Part shown: positions 1 to 8,760 of the stretch, one piece after another
How positions within the stretch are numbered: position 1 is the first letter of the stretch
Layout of the letters: each line of letters opens with the position of its first letter
Source: Bacillus sp. FJAT-49736
GTDB taxonomy: Bacteria; Bacillota; Bacilli; Bacillales; Bacillaceae_C
DNA: 64,000 bases
NCBI RefSeq assembly: GCF_018343615.1
Contig: NZ_JAGYPI010000006.1
Span: 1,588-65,587, forward strand
Reading direction: 5' to 3'
Translations under genes and position numbers: made by a program
Notes under the pieces: generated by a model
The model's input: only the letters and a program-made list of their open reading frames with translations
What the model was told of the DNA's origin: nothing
Databases searched by the model: none

Positions 1-138
<138 letters not shown>

Positions 139-235
139 ATGTTTGATATAGCTCATAAAAATTTAAAACATTGACGTTTTGTTCTGTTTAGTTTTCAAAG
201 ATCAATTCACGTTGCTTTCAAACAGCAACTTTTAT

Positions 236-264
236 ATTATAAAACTTAAAAGCTATCATGTCAA
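236..264 (-). promoter_or_regulatory. rrn promoter P2 (sigma-A)
   Basis: Minus strand TTGACA (259-264) and TATAAT (236-241) are separated by exactly 17 bases. Both boxes are perfect consensus. This is the promoter nearer the 16S gene. Confidence 0.88.
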
Positions 265-297
265 CAACTTTTTTTAATCGCATCAGCGACATGTATT

Positions 298-326
298 AAT
301 ATAACAGGTTTTAGATATAGTGTCAA
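298..326 (-). promoter_or_regulatory. rrn promoter P1 (sigma-A)
   Basis: Minus strand TTGACA (321-326) and TATATT (298-303) have a 17-base spacer. It lies about 60 bases upstream of P2, the tandem arrangement typical of Bacillus rrn operons. Confidence 0.85.
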
Positions 327-359
327 CCTTTCTCTCTCCCTTTTTTAAAAACAAATTTT

Positions 360-587
360 TTAGCTTTCCTTCATTACCTTTGTTGGGATTATATAATTTA
401 CACACTCATTATGCGGAGCAACTCTTGTGAAGAGCGAAAATAGTATTTTATATCTTTCCTTCATAGCTCTTTTTACAATATGATCGATCCGGGGATCTCT
501 TAGGTCATGCAGTATCTCGTCCATCTCTCTCTTTAATAAATACTGTATTTCTAACTTTTCCTTTTCCTTAATTAGGAGTCCAAGCAT
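360..587 (-). CDS. small conserved-looking hypothetical protein (75 aa)
   Basis: I do not recognise a named family. The product is about 75 residues, charged and predicted helical (for example KREMDEILHDLRDPRIDHIVK), with no signal peptide or membrane segment. I start it at the ATG at 587 because AAGGGGTGG sits 5-8 bases upstream; a GTG three codons earlier lies inside that Shine-Dalgarno. It lies between pdaB (divergent) and the rrn promoters, reading toward the rRNA. The composition looks like a real cytosolic protein and not antisense noise, but no function can be assigned. Confidence 0.65.
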   Translation of the reverse strand: MLGLLIKEKEKLEIQYLLKREMDEILHDLRDPRIDHIVKRAMKERYKILFSLFTRVAPHNECVNYIIPTKVMKES

Positions 588-665
588 TTTGTCCACCCCT
601 TCTTTGTAGTACGTCTAGTTTTTTCCAAATGAGCCAAAATTATAAGAGAAAAAATTTTTTAGGAC

Positions 666-693
666 ATATTTTTTATAGGGGCAAGCATAGATT
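666..693 (+). promoter_or_regulatory. putative sigma-E promoter of pdaB
   Basis: ATATTT (666-671), a 14-base spacer, then CATAGATT (686-693). This matches the mother-cell sigma-E pattern (ATATTT, 14-15 bases, CATACAnT) with one mismatch. pdaB is a sporulation gene known to be sigma-E dependent in B. subtilis. The assignment is by motif only. Confidence 0.6.
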
Positions 694-741
694 TAGGTAA
701 AAGAACTTGTCTATTCTGTTATTGCAGGAAGGGGGATCAAT

Positions 742-1491
742 ATGAACTTTTTTATGGTATTTAACGGACGTAAAGTTAAACAATTAATGCTGATTTTGGT
801 GGTTTCGTTTTTCACAGCCCTCTTTTTCTATTCACAATCAGCTGCAAATGTGTCTGTTTTCTCCACTAAGGAAGGTCCAAAAGCTGTATATAAAGGAGAA
901 AAAGGGATTGCGTTGACCTTTGATATTGGATGGGGAGATGAAAAGGCAGCTCCGATTATTGAGGCATTGGATAAAGAGGGGGTTAAATCAGCAACCTTTT
1001 TCCTTTCCGGTTCCTGGGCCGAGAGGCACCCGGATATTGTGAATAAGATTGTAAAACAAGGATATGAAATTGGCAGTTTAGGGTACGCCTATGAAGATTA
1101 TACAGAACTTGATTCCAATAAAATTAAAACCGATATAATAAAAGCACAAGAGGTATTCAACAAGCTGAATATTAAAAAAGTAAAGCTACTACGCTCTCCT
1201 ACAGGGCATTTTGATGAAAAGACATTAAAGGTAGCAGAAAATTTAGGTTTAACTGTTGTTCATTGGAGTGTGAATTCCGACGACTGGAAAAATCCAGGTG
1301 TTGAAAAAATTGTAAAAAAGACAGTAAGGGCTAAAAACGGCGATATTATTTTATTGCATGCTTCCGATTCTGCAAGGCAAACAGCTCAAGCAATTCCCAC
1401 CTTAGTTAAGGAGTTATCCAAAAAGAGCAATTTCATTAGTGTTTCAGATATGATTGCAAACGGTAAAGTGAAAACAACTCTTATCCAATAG
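742..1491 (+). CDS. pdaB: polysaccharide deacetylase family sporulation protein PdaB
   Basis: This is a 249-residue NodB-fold protein of the PdaB family, needed in B. subtilis to keep spores stable. An N-terminal membrane or signal segment (about residues 13-35) is followed by the NodB domain (about 55-240). The usual TFDDGP motif reads T59-F-D-I-G-W-G-D66, with the second Asp replaced by Ile. The metal-binding H-x3-H motif is not apparent; the equivalent stretch reads GSLGYAY. Classical zinc-dependent deacetylation is therefore doubtful, as for the family. A strong AGGGGGA ribosome site precedes the ATG, and a sigma-E-like promoter lies upstream. It is convergent with kbaA and shares a terminator with it. 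Confidence 0.93.
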   Translation: MNFFMVFNGRKVKQLMLILVVSFFTALFFYSQSAANVSVFSTKEGPKAVYKGEKGIALTFDIGWGDEKAAPIIEALDKEGVKSATFFLSGSWAERHPDIVNKIVKQGYEIGSLGYAYEDYTELDSNKIKTDIIKAQEVFNKLNIKKVKLLRSPTGHFDEKTLKVAENLGLTVVHWSVNSDDWKNPGVEKIVKKTVRAKNGDIILLHASDSARQTAQAIPTLVKELSKKSNFISVSDMIANGKVKTTLIQ

Positions 1492-1580
1492 AAACACTTT
1501 TTCTTAACTTAATTGTTTTTATTCGAATGCAGAAATAACACCTATTAAGATAGGATTCCTCGAAAACAGCTTCAATAAAA

Positions 1581-1618
1581 GAAAAACACGAGAAAATTTA
1601 TTTTTCCTCGTGTTTTTT
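1581..1618. terminator. bidirectional terminator between pdaB and kbaA
   Basis: The arms GAAAAACACGAG (1581-1592) and CTCGTGTTTTTT (1607-1618) pair, giving T-runs in both directions. The hairpin overlaps the last codons and stop of kbaA, so the stop codon lies in its loop region. Confidence 0.8.
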
Positions 1619-2266
1619 CGCTTTTATAGCCTTGCGTGCTTCCATTCGTTGCTTTGCTTGCTCCCGCTCAGCTTCTGATTTTTTTAAGTACTTAGGAAGA
1701 ACCAAAATTTGATAAGCATTACAAAAAATTAATGGATAAATCATAAGGAAGATCCAGCTTTCTTCGTTCACACGTAAAACCGGAACCCATTCCACAATCG
1801 TAACAACGACCATAAAAAATAAGGCAGATATAAAAGTATTCTTCTGTGATTGTTTCGCTTTAAAGAAAGCAATTACCAAACCGGCAATTAGGATAAATAT
1901 CGCTAATCCAATGTACGGCATAATACTATCACTATGCTTGGCAAATCGTTCAAAACGGAAATATACCAAATCAAATAATGCAAATAAAATAAGCACTACC
2001 TGTACAGCATTCCACAATGAGCGAAAAATTCCGAGGCCAAATTGATGGATTGTTAAATAAGCAAAAAAGCCCACCTGGCTTATTACACTGAAAATCAATC
2101 CAACCCCGACAAGCCAAATAAAAGTAGAAAGAATACTCGTTATATTTAAATGGACAAAATACTTTTGAAACTCACTCCAACGAATTACAAATCCTAATAT
2201 TCCAGTTGTTAATCCCCCGACAAATAAAGTGGAGAAAAACAAACGTACCCAATTCCTACTCGTCAA
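1598..2266 (-). CDS. kbaA: KinB signalling pathway activation protein KbaA
   Basis: A 222-residue integral membrane protein with about six hydrophobic segments and a basic, Lys/Arg-rich C-terminal tail (from about residue 195). Its position between gerD and pdaB and its overall sequence match KbaA, which in B. subtilis helps activate the KinB arm of the sporulation phosphorelay. The start is a TTG at 2266, preceded by GGGGGA with an 8-base gap. It is divergent from gerD. No enzymatic motif is visible, and its molecular mechanism is not established. Confidence 0.9.
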   Translation of the reverse strand: MTSRNWVRLFFSTLFVGGLTTGILGFVIRWSEFQKYFVHLNITSILSTFIWLVGVGLIFSVISQVGFFAYLTIHQFGLGIFRSLWNAVQVVLILFALFDLVYFRFERFAKHSDSIMPYIGLAIFILIAGLVIAFFKAKQSQKNTFISALFFMVVVTIVEWVPVLRVNEESWIFLMIYPLIFCNAYQILVLPKYLKKSEAEREQAKQRMEARKAIKAKKHEEK

Positions 2267-2349
2267 TTGAGAAATCCCCCAATACCATTTTTATCATCCA
2301 TATGATTTTACCAACCAAGCTATAAAAAATCTAGAAATTCCTCTTTATA

Positions 2350-2379
2350 TGCATAATTCTTTTGAAAAATAACATATTA
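2350..2379 (+). promoter_or_regulatory. putative sigma-G promoter of gerD
   Basis: TGCATA (2350-2355), a 17-base spacer and CATATTA (2373-2379) resemble the forespore sigma-G consensus. The site is 40 bases before the gerD ATG. gerD is a forespore gene in B. subtilis. Confidence 0.55.
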
Positions 2380-2418
2380 ACATTAAAAGTTCTAATGCAA
2401 ATGAAAGGAGCTCTTTTT

Positions 2419-3048
2419 ATGAAAAAGTTCGCTTTATTGCTCCTAACTCCAATGATCATTCTTCTTGCATCCTGTTCGGGCAGTGAAACAAAAGCTGGGC
2501 AAATGGATTACGATCAAACAAAAAAAATGATTGTTGATATCTTAAAAACAGATGAAGGCAAAAAAGCCATTCAGGATATAATGACAGATGACAAGATGAG
2601 AAATCAATTAATTATGGATCAATCTACGGTCACTAAAACCATTGAAAGTACTTTATCTTCTAATAAAGGCAAAGATTTTTGGAAGAAATCTTTCAGTGAT
2701 CCCGAATTTGCAAAAGCTTATGCAAAAGGTATGAAGAAGGAAAACGAAAACTTGTTAAAAAGTTTAATGAAAGATCCTGATTATCAAGGGATGATGCTTT
2801 CCCTTCTAAAGGATCCTGAATATCAGAAGCAAGTTATTCAGCTAATGAAAAGCAAGGAAATGCGTAAGCATTTTCAAAATACAATGATTGAAACCTTCGA
2901 CAGCCCATTATTTAAAGCAAAAATGCAAACTACCTTGCTTAAGGCAGCCCAAGAAATGAACAGTGAAAAAGGCGGTCAACAAAATCAAGGTCAGCAGCAA
3001 GGTGGAACTTCAGGCGGACAACAACAAGGCTCATCTGGAGGAAGCTAA
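2419..3048 (+). CDS. gerD: spore germination lipoprotein GerD
   Basis: A 209-residue lipoprotein. The ATG at 2419 is chosen because AAAGGAG lies eight bases upstream and it puts the lipobox L-A-S-C (Cys19) at normal spacing; an upstream TTG would spoil the signal peptide. A long helical, Lys/Glu/Met-rich region of repeated heptad-like character follows, then a Gln/Gly/Ser-rich tail (about 180-209). In B. subtilis GerD sits in the spore inner membrane and clusters nutrient germinant receptors into the germinosome. It is monocistronic, with its own terminator. Confidence 0.93.
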   Translation: MKKFALLLLTPMIILLASCSGSETKAGQMDYDQTKKMIVDILKTDEGKKAIQDIMTDDKMRNQLIMDQSTVTKTIESTLSSNKGKDFWKKSFSDPEFAKAYAKGMKKENENLLKSLMKDPDYQGMMLSLLKDPEYQKQVIQLMKSKEMRKHFQNTMIETFDSPLFKAKMQTTLLKAAQEMNSEKGGQQNQGQQQGGTSGGQQQGSSGGS

Positions 3049-3060
3049 ATGATATACGAA

Positions 3061-3090
3061 AACCTGCTGTGATTACAGCAGGTTTTATTT
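3061..3090. terminator. terminator between gerD and salA
   Basis: AACCTGCTGT (3061-3070), the loop GATT and ACAGCAGGTT (3075-3084) are followed by TTATTT on the plus strand; the minus strand reads AAAACC into a short T-run. It probably serves both convergent genes. Confidence 0.8.
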
Positions 3091-4151
3091 CATCTATTTA
3101 ATAACTCCACAACTTTATTGGCAATATTCTCATAAATTTTACCCAATCTATGATCTCTATCATAAATGGAAGGTGCAAAGTCCTCCTCGTTCCAATCCGG
3201 TTGCTGAAGAGGAAGCTGTCCTAAGAGCTCTGTTTGTAATTCTTCGGCAAGCTTTTTACCGCCGCCTTGGCCAAATACATATTCGCGCTCACCTGTTACC
3301 TTACTTTCAAAATAAGACATATTTTCAATAACACCAAGTATCTCATGGTCCGTCTTTAATGCCATTGCACCTGCACGAGCTGCTACAAATGCAGCTGTTG
3401 GATGTGGTGTAGTTACGATGATCTCTTTACAATGCGGCAGCATGGTATGAAGATCGAGAGCTACATCACCGGTTCCCGGAGGCAAGTCAAGCAGCAAATA
3501 ATCTAACTCTCCCCATTCTACCTCGGTAAAAAAGTTATTGAGCATTTTCCCAAGCATAGGTCCGCGCCAAATAACCGGTGCATTGTCTTCCACAAAAAAG
3601 CCCATGGAAATAACCTTTACTCCAAATCTGTCAACCGGAATAATTCGATCTCCACGTACTACAGGACGCTGAGTTACCCCCATCATATCAGGTACACTGA
3701 ATCCATAAATATCTGCATCAACCAACCCTACCTTTTTGCCTAGTCTTGCAAGCGATACAGCTAAGTTTACAGATACAGTAGATTTTCCTACTCCACCTTT
3801 TCCACTGGCAATCGCAACGAAGGTTGTTTTACTATTTGGAGACAAAAGGTTGCTTCCCTGGTTCTCAGGCTCTGCACCTCTGAATTGCTGAAGAACTTCC
3901 TCTGGGAGCTCAGAGAAACGAATTCCGACTGTTTTCGCCCCCGCTCCCTTCAACGTATTAACGATTAATGTTTGTAATTGCAATTGTTCGCTCGTTCCCG
4001 TTTTAGCAACTGCAATTTTAACACTTACATGCTCTTTTTCTTCCTTTATTTTTATTTCAACAATCCCGTTTGTTTCTTCCAATGTTTTATGTAAAAAAGG
4101 ATCTTTCATTACTTTTAATAGGTCAAAGACTTGTTGCTCGGTTAACAACAT
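3090..4151 (-). CDS. salA: Mrp/NBP35-family P-loop ATPase SalA (ApbC-like)
   Basis: A 353-residue Mrp/ApbC-type protein. An N-terminal DUF59/MIP18-like domain (about 1-80) precedes a deviant Walker A motif G-K-G-G-V-G-K-S (about 117-124) and the Mrp ATPase domain with the DLPPGTGD motif. No CxxC cluster-binding pair is visible near the C-terminus. Family members carry or insert Fe-S clusters. In B. subtilis SalA is also reported as a regulator that represses scoC. Two adjacent ATGs (4154, 4151) follow GGAAGG; the second has the better 6-base spacing. An upstream in-frame start would add a non-conserved extension. Confidence 0.9.
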   Translation of the reverse strand: MLLTEQQVFDLLKVMKDPFLHKTLEETNGIVEIKIKEEKEHVSVKIAVAKTGTSEQLQLQTLIVNTLKGAGAKTVGIRFSELPEEVLQQFRGAEPENQGSNLLSPNSKTTFVAIASGKGGVGKSTVSVNLAVSLARLGKKVGLVDADIYGFSVPDMMGVTQRPVVRGDRIIPVDRFGVKVISMGFFVEDNAPVIWRGPMLGKMLNNFFTEVEWGELDYLLLDLPPGTGDVALDLHTMLPHCKEIIVTTPHPTAAFVAARAGAMALKTDHEILGVIENMSYFESKVTGEREYVFGQGGGKKLAEELQTELLGQLPLQQPDWNEEDFAPSIYDRDHRLGKIYENIANKVVELLNR

Positions 4152-4277
4152 CATACACCTTCCTTTAATCGGTTCTCTCTTAGACATATCCAAGTATAAC
4201 ATAATTTTAATAACGGAAGAAATGAGAGAACTTTTTCCTTCTTTGCAAAAAGAAAAGTAATCGAAGACCGATTACCC

Positions 4278-4985
4278 TCATTTAAGATCCTTTTCATTTG
4301 TAAAATATCTCATAATACCATTATAAATAGACGCTGAAACCTTTTCTTGGTATACATCCGATTTCAAATTCTGCCTTTCTTGGGCATTGGAAAGAAATCC
4401 AACTTCTACTAGTGCACCAGGTTTTTCTGAATTTTTAACGATATATACATTTTGCAGCATTTTCGCTTGTCTATCTGTGTTACCTAAATTTCTTATTAGC
4501 TCATCTTGAATAAACTTTGCAATCCGTTTATTTTCAATCAAATGAGGAGAATAAAAGGTTTGTGCACCGCTCCATCTCGGTGATGGAATCGAGTTCAAAT
4601 GAATGCTAATATATAAATCAGCATCGGAGTCATTAATCAATTCAAGCCTTCTTTTCAAATCCTCTACTTTCCTTCTGCTGTATCCCCTAACCTCACCTGC
4701 TAAATCTTTATCTGTTTCTCTTGTCATTAATACAAGGGCACCTTGCTCCTGTAAAAAATCCCTTAACTTAAGCGAGATTTTCAAGGCAATTTCTTTCTCT
4801 AAAGCATCGCTATCCCCCGCACCACCGTCAGGTCCCCCATGGCCAGGATCTAAATAAATAACTTTCCCTGAGAGGGGCAGATTCCATGAATCCCAAGTAT
4901 CTTTTTGGAAAAATTGAAATTGAAAAAGTAAAAAAAGCAAAATTGCCCCAAAAATAAAACTAAATATCTTTATCCTTCGTTTCAT
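4278..4985 (-). CDS. cwlD: N-acetylmuramoyl-L-alanine amidase CwlD
   Basis: A 235-residue amidase_3 enzyme with an N-terminal signal/anchor (about residues 8-25). Zinc-site elements are visible in order: the His of LDPGHGGPDGG (about 49), the Glu of EKEIAL (about 64), the His of ISIHLNS and the catalytic Glu of VEVGFLSN. With a deacetylase partner, CwlD makes muramic-delta-lactam in the spore cortex, which germination lytic enzymes recognise. It lies between ybaK and salA, as in B. subtilis. AAGGAAGGG precedes the ATG by about 11 bases. Confidence 0.95.
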   Translation of the reverse strand: MKRRIKIFSFIFGAILLFLLFQFQFFQKDTWDSWNLPLSGKVIYLDPGHGGPDGGAGDSDALEKEIALKISLKLRDFLQEQGALVLMTRETDKDLAGEVRGYSRRKVEDLKRRLELINDSDADLYISIHLNSIPSPRWSGAQTFYSPHLIENKRIAKFIQDELIRNLGNTDRQAKMLQNVYIVKNSEKPGALVEVGFLSNAQERQNLKSDVYQEKVSASIYNGIMRYFTNEKDLK

Positions 4986-5051
4986 TTGGATTCTTTCCCT
5001 TCCTTGTCTCTATTCAAAACATATGGGACAAGGATAGGTTTTAGAACATGA

Positions 5052-5078
5052 AAAAATGGGACAAAAAGTCCCATTTTT
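5052..5078 (-). terminator. terminator downstream of ybaK
   Basis: AAAAATGGGAC (5052-5062) pairs with GTCCCATTTTT (5068-5078) around an A5 loop, with T-runs on both strands. It follows the ybaK stop and separates it from cwlD. Confidence 0.8.
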
Positions 5079-5095
5079 ACGTTGATGAAATTATC

Positions 5096-5539
5096 CTAAT
5101 GAAGCCTTAGCTTTCTCCTCTGTTCCCCTTTTTTAAAGCCCTCCATCCACCATTTATCAACAAACTCTACACATGAGTAATAGGTTGATTCCTGGATAAG
5201 GCTTTCATCCCCGAATTTCCAATATAGCCAAAAGTTATATAATGTATCTGTTAAATGCTTCAATTCTTGTTCACATCTTGATTTAATATGTTCAATTGGC
5301 TCCCTGTCGTATCCAAAACGGCTATATTGTCCTCCCAATAGATAGGCCTCAATCGCTACATCATAGCAACCTTCCTCCACGCCTTGTTGAACCCATATTC
5401 CACCTTGAACTCGCTCAGAACCAAATGAATCTTGAACGCTTTTCTTTAAGCTCTCAATTGAAAGCTCTCGAAGCAGCTTTCTTTCATTTTTTATTTGCCT
5501 TTCTCGTCTTTTCTCAGATAAAGTTGTGATAACATTCAT
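5096..5539 (-). CDS. ybaK: YbaK-like DUF2521 protein
   Basis: A soluble protein of about 147 residues, rich in aromatic residues (WVQQGVEEGCYD, FWLYWKFGDE), with a basic N-terminus. Its position directly before cwlD and its general look match B. subtilis YbaK (DUF2521), whose function is unknown. AGGAGG lies seven bases before the ATG at 5539; a GTG two codons earlier falls inside the ribosome site and was rejected. It is the last conserved-core gene before the accessory island begins. Confidence 0.8.
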   Translation of the reverse strand: MNVITTLSEKRRERQIKNERKLLRELSIESLKKSVQDSFGSERVQGGIWVQQGVEEGCYDVAIEAYLLGGQYSRFGYDREPIEHIKSRCEQELKHLTDTLYNFWLYWKFGDESLIQESTYYSCVEFVDKWWMEGFKKGEQRRKLRLH

Positions 5540-5653
5540 TTTCACTCCTCCTAACGCTATTTTTCAACGAATGCTATCTTCTGATTCAAAAACAAGAGGC
5601 TAAAACATTACCAATAAAGATATCATTATCCAACCAGTACCGTAGAGGAATCA

Positions 5654-6913
5654 TCATCCAGATGAAGCTTGTGACTTCATACGAATATCATAGGTTCGAA
5701 ATATTTTTCCATATAAATAAGCAAAACTAAGCTGTAAACTGGAAGCAATATAAAAAGGAAGTGCAAGTGTACCTAACCCAAAAAGATAACCGCTTATATA
5801 AGGACCAACCGAAGTAGGAATGCGCATTGACAATACATTGATACTAGAAGCAAAGCCCCGGCGCCTGTCCCGTGTTAAACTTACGCTCAATGCTTGCTGC
5901 GCCCCCTGTGTACCGCGGTTTAAAGCTGTTCGGATAATGTACAAGACTGAAACTAGAATATAATTTGATAAGATTGGCATTAAAAGCAAGAGTATGCTTG
6001 CTAAGAAGCGCATCAGCACTATTGACCGAATCGTCCCGTGTTTACTAGATAATCTCGCTTGAAAAAGGGAAGTGATTCCAGTTGCAAAAAAGGTAATAGC
6101 TAAAGTACCACCAATTTGCGCACTTGTTGCCCCGAATTTAGCCGCAAACCAATAAGACATCATTGGCCCAGTTAATCCAATTGCAACTCCATTTAGAATA
6201 TTAACCGCGGCAAGCTTTAATATCGCATGATTTTCTTCATGTGATATTTCCTTTTCTAGTTTTCCAGGAACTTCATTTTTATTTTGTCTTGCTGTTCTCT
6301 CTTCCCGAATGATAAAAAGGATGACAGTAGTAATGAGATAATTTAGGAAGATAAATAAAAAAATCGGGTGAAAAGAGGATGCATCAGGAAGATAGTTTTT
6401 CCATATAACTAATAATCCAGCGAGTACCGCCCCAGCCCCCATTCCGAAAAAGCTTAGAGCATTATTGAAACTATATACCTTTCCGCGATCAGCCACCGTA
6501 ATAAAGGATGCCAGCCAGGCTTGCTCTACCGGAGCACTCGGACTTGGTGAACCGGCATCCGCTTTTCCAAAGCCAGATAATGCAATAGCCATAAATAATA
6601 AGGTAAAATTTGTTGATAATATACCAATCAACGCACATCCAGCACTTAAAATTTCATAGAAGAGCATAAATGGCTTTCTTCCAAATCGATCACTATATAT
6701 ACCAATAACTGGTGCGAGAGCAACTCCAAGTAATCCTCCTGTTGTAAGGACACTGCCAATTGCAGCTGTACTCCACCCTATTGCACTAAGGTAAAGAGTC
6801 AAATCAACAACTAGCATACCTTGTCCGATACTTCGTAAGGCATTAACAGCCATAAGTTTTTTAGCCTCCGGATGAATTTGTCCAGCCTCTAAATCAACAA
6901 ATTTCCAATTCAC
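5654..6913 (-). CDS. major facilitator superfamily transporter
   Basis: A 419-residue MFS permease with about 12 hydrophobic segments. The MFS motif A signature G-I-Y-S-D-R-F-G-R-K is at about residues 71-80, in the loop after the second helix. It resembles drug-efflux or sugar-type MFS members; the substrate is unknown. The start is a GTG at 6913 with a weak ribosome site, so an internal ATG (residue 21) is possible. It transcribes away from the PQQ genes, with the DUF1232 gene between, so a role in exporting PQQ or a dehydrogenase substrate is only a guess. Confidence 0.85.
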   Translation of the reverse strand: MNWKFVDLEAGQIHPEAKKLMAVNALRSIGQGMLVVDLTLYLSAIGWSTAAIGSVLTTGGLLGVALAPVIGIYSDRFGRKPFMLFYEILSAGCALIGILSTNFTLLFMAIALSGFGKADAGSPSPSAPVEQAWLASFITVADRGKVYSFNNALSFFGMGAGAVLAGLLVIWKNYLPDASSFHPIFLFIFLNYLITTVILFIIREERTARQNKNEVPGKLEKEISHEENHAILKLAAVNILNGVAIGLTGPMMSYWFAAKFGATSAQIGGTLAITFFATGITSLFQARLSSKHGTIRSIVLMRFLASILLLLMPILSNYILVSVLYIIRTALNRGTQGAQQALSVSLTRDRRRGFASSINVLSMRIPTSVGPYISGYLFGLGTLALPFYIASSLQLSFAYLYGKIFRTYDIRMKSQASSG

Positions 6914-7174
6914 TTTTCATCACTTCATTTCCAAATTCAATAATAGTATATAATTCCTCTTTCCCCGGTTGTTTCCACAACGAAGACTTTTCTTATGATA
7001 CCTATTCTCCATATCCTTTATACACAATGAAATAAGAGTGTATATTAAGCACACCGCAAGGGATTTCCCGACATAATATGTTTAAAAACTCGATATGGAA
7101 GCATAATAGAGGAGACAAAATAGGGCTTGCTTATGAATGAGGATAGAAGTTGGAGAGAAGGGAACGGGTTGATT

Positions 7175-7552
7175 ATGAATAAAACTAATAAGTGGAAACA
7201 GCTTATTCAAAATATTAAGCGTAATATTTATATCTTATATTTGGCATATCGGCATCCGGAAACACCTTGGTATGCAAAAGCTTTTTCCATATTAATAGTA
7301 GCTTATGCATTAAGTCCGATAGATTTTATTCCAGATGTGATTCCAGTATTAGGTTATGTAGACGAGGCAATTCTTCTACCGTTAGGAATATTAGGAGCTT
7401 TTACCCTAATTCCAAGTCAAATATTGCAGGAGTGCAAGGAAAAAGCTTCTCAGAATTCGAGCAAACTGAGAAAAAGTTGGGCAGCGGCAATTGTTATCCT
7501 TTTAGTTTGGATTAGTGTTGCGGCTTCTATTCTCTATAAATGGGTTATTTGA
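7175..7552 (+). CDS. DUF1232 (YkvA-type) membrane protein
   Basis: About 125 residues. The central DUF1232 signature (SPIDFIPDVIPVLGYVDE) includes one hydrophobic hairpin, and a second transmembrane segment lies near the C-terminus (about 105-122). No function is established for the family. The ATG at 7175 is preceded by AAGGGA. A TTG at 7127, preceded by GAGGAG eleven bases upstream, is an alternative that would add 16 residues. It is divergent from the MFS gene and convergent with pqqE. It is the only plus-strand gene inside the PQQ side of the island. Confidence 0.75.
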   Translation: MNKTNKWKQLIQNIKRNIYILYLAYRHPETPWYAKAFSILIVAYALSPIDFIPDVIPVLGYVDEAILLPLGILGAFTLIPSQILQECKEKASQNSSKLRKSWAAAIVILLVWISVAASILYKWVI

Positions 7553-7565
7553 AATTTGTCATAAA

Positions 7566-7592
7566 GCAAAAACTGGTGCCGAGTTGGCACCA
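7566..7592 (-). terminator. terminator of the pqq operon
   Basis: TGGTGCC (7574-7580) and GGCACCA (7586-7592) form the stem. On the minus strand it is followed by GTTTTTGC, fitting termination after pqqE. The plus strand lacks a T-run, so it serves mainly the pqq side. Confidence 0.75.
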
Positions 7593-7605
7593 ATTATTCA
7601 GGAAA

Positions 7606-8760
7606 TTATTTTGTTTTTATTTTATTAACAGAATGTTTGTCGAGAAGAAATTTCCGATAAATCATGCGTGAATTAAATGTTATAGCTTGTTTGTTATTGG
7701 TATCCTGAATCGCTTCTTCAATTAAATGATGCTCTGGCGCTAAACTGCAGGCTGGGTCTGTAGAATAAGCATTCCCCGTTAAAGCAAAAGCTTGACAACG
7801 GCAACCACCACCATCTTGATGCCTCAGCTCACAGGAAAGACAAGGCTCCGGCATCCATTCATCACCTCGGAAGCGATTAAAAGAATCTGACTCATACCAA
7901 ATATAGGTTAGTAAAGACTTACGAACATTTTCAAATGTGAAATTTTCTATCATGCCTGCTGTAGGGCAGGGAAGAACATCTCCATTCGAAGCTACTGTAA
8001 AACCAATTGCACCCCAGCCTCCCATACACGGCTTTGGGGTATTTGCATAATAATCAGGAATAACCCAAATAATTTCCATCCTACTGCCAATCCGCTCTTT
8101 TGCAGCTGTATAGATTTCACTTGCCTGATCAACTTGTTCCCTGCTTGGTAATAGCCGTTCTCTATTAAGTAATGCCCAGTTATAATACTGGGTGTTCGCC
8201 AGCTCTAGACGTTCTGCTCCCAATTCTTCTGCGAGCTGGATAATTTCATCTAAATAGCCAATATTCAAGGAATGTAATACAACATTTAAGGATAAATGCA
8301 AACCTGCTCTTTTTACCGCCTCAGCTGCCGCCTTCTTCTTCTCAAAGGCTTTATATCCGCCAATCATATCGGAGAGCTTTGCTTCGGCCGCTTGAAAACT
8401 CACCTGTACATTTGCCAAACCTGCCTGCTTCAACCTATTAATTCTTTCTTCTGATAAGCCAATACCGCTTGTAATAAGGTTTGTATACATCTCTAATTCA
8501 TTTGCATGACGGATAAGTTCAACTATATCATTACGTAGGAGGGGTTCACCTCCAGAAAAATGTACTTCTACCACTCCCATTTCTGCCGCCTGCGTCAAAA
8601 CACGGCACCAGTCTTCTGTTGTCAGTTCTTCTCTTTCTAAGGTCAATTCCAGAGGGTTCGAACAATATGGACAATGTAATGGACAACGATGAGTAAGCTC
8701 TGCAAGAAGGGAATATGGTGGGTCGACTGAACTGCTCCTATTTTGTTTTATTTGTGTCAT
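7606..8760 (-). CDS. pqqE: PQQ biosynthesis radical SAM protein PqqE
   Basis: A 384-residue radical SAM/SPASM enzyme that, with the chaperone PqqD, crosslinks Glu and Tyr side chains in the PqqA precursor. The radical SAM cluster motif is C26-x3-C30-x2-C33 (CPLHCPYC), followed by the SAM-binding FSGGEP. C-terminal SPASM cysteines for auxiliary Fe-S clusters appear as PKPCMGG, LPCP, PCLSC, GGCRC and PACS. Length and motifs are normal for PqqE. It is the last gene of the operon; its start overlaps pqqD by 23 bases, suggesting translational coupling. The ribosome site (GGTGGTGATC) is modest. Confidence 0.95.
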   Translation of the reverse strand: MTQIKQNRSSSVDPPYSLLAELTHRCPLHCPYCSNPLELTLEREELTTEDWCRVLTQAAEMGVVEVHFSGGEPLLRNDIVELIRHANELEMYTNLITSGIGLSEERINRLKQAGLANVQVSFQAAEAKLSDMIGGYKAFEKKKAAAEAVKRAGLHLSLNVVLHSLNIGYLDEIIQLAEELGAERLELANTQYYNWALLNRERLLPSREQVDQASEIYTAAKERIGSRMEIIWVIPDYYANTPKPCMGGWGAIGFTVASNGDVLPCPTAGMIENFTFENVRKSLLTYIWYESDSFNRFRGDEWMPEPCLSCELRHQDGGGCRCQAFALTGNAYSTDPACSLAPEHHLIEEAIQDTNNKQAITFNSRMIYRKFLLDKHSVNKIKTK

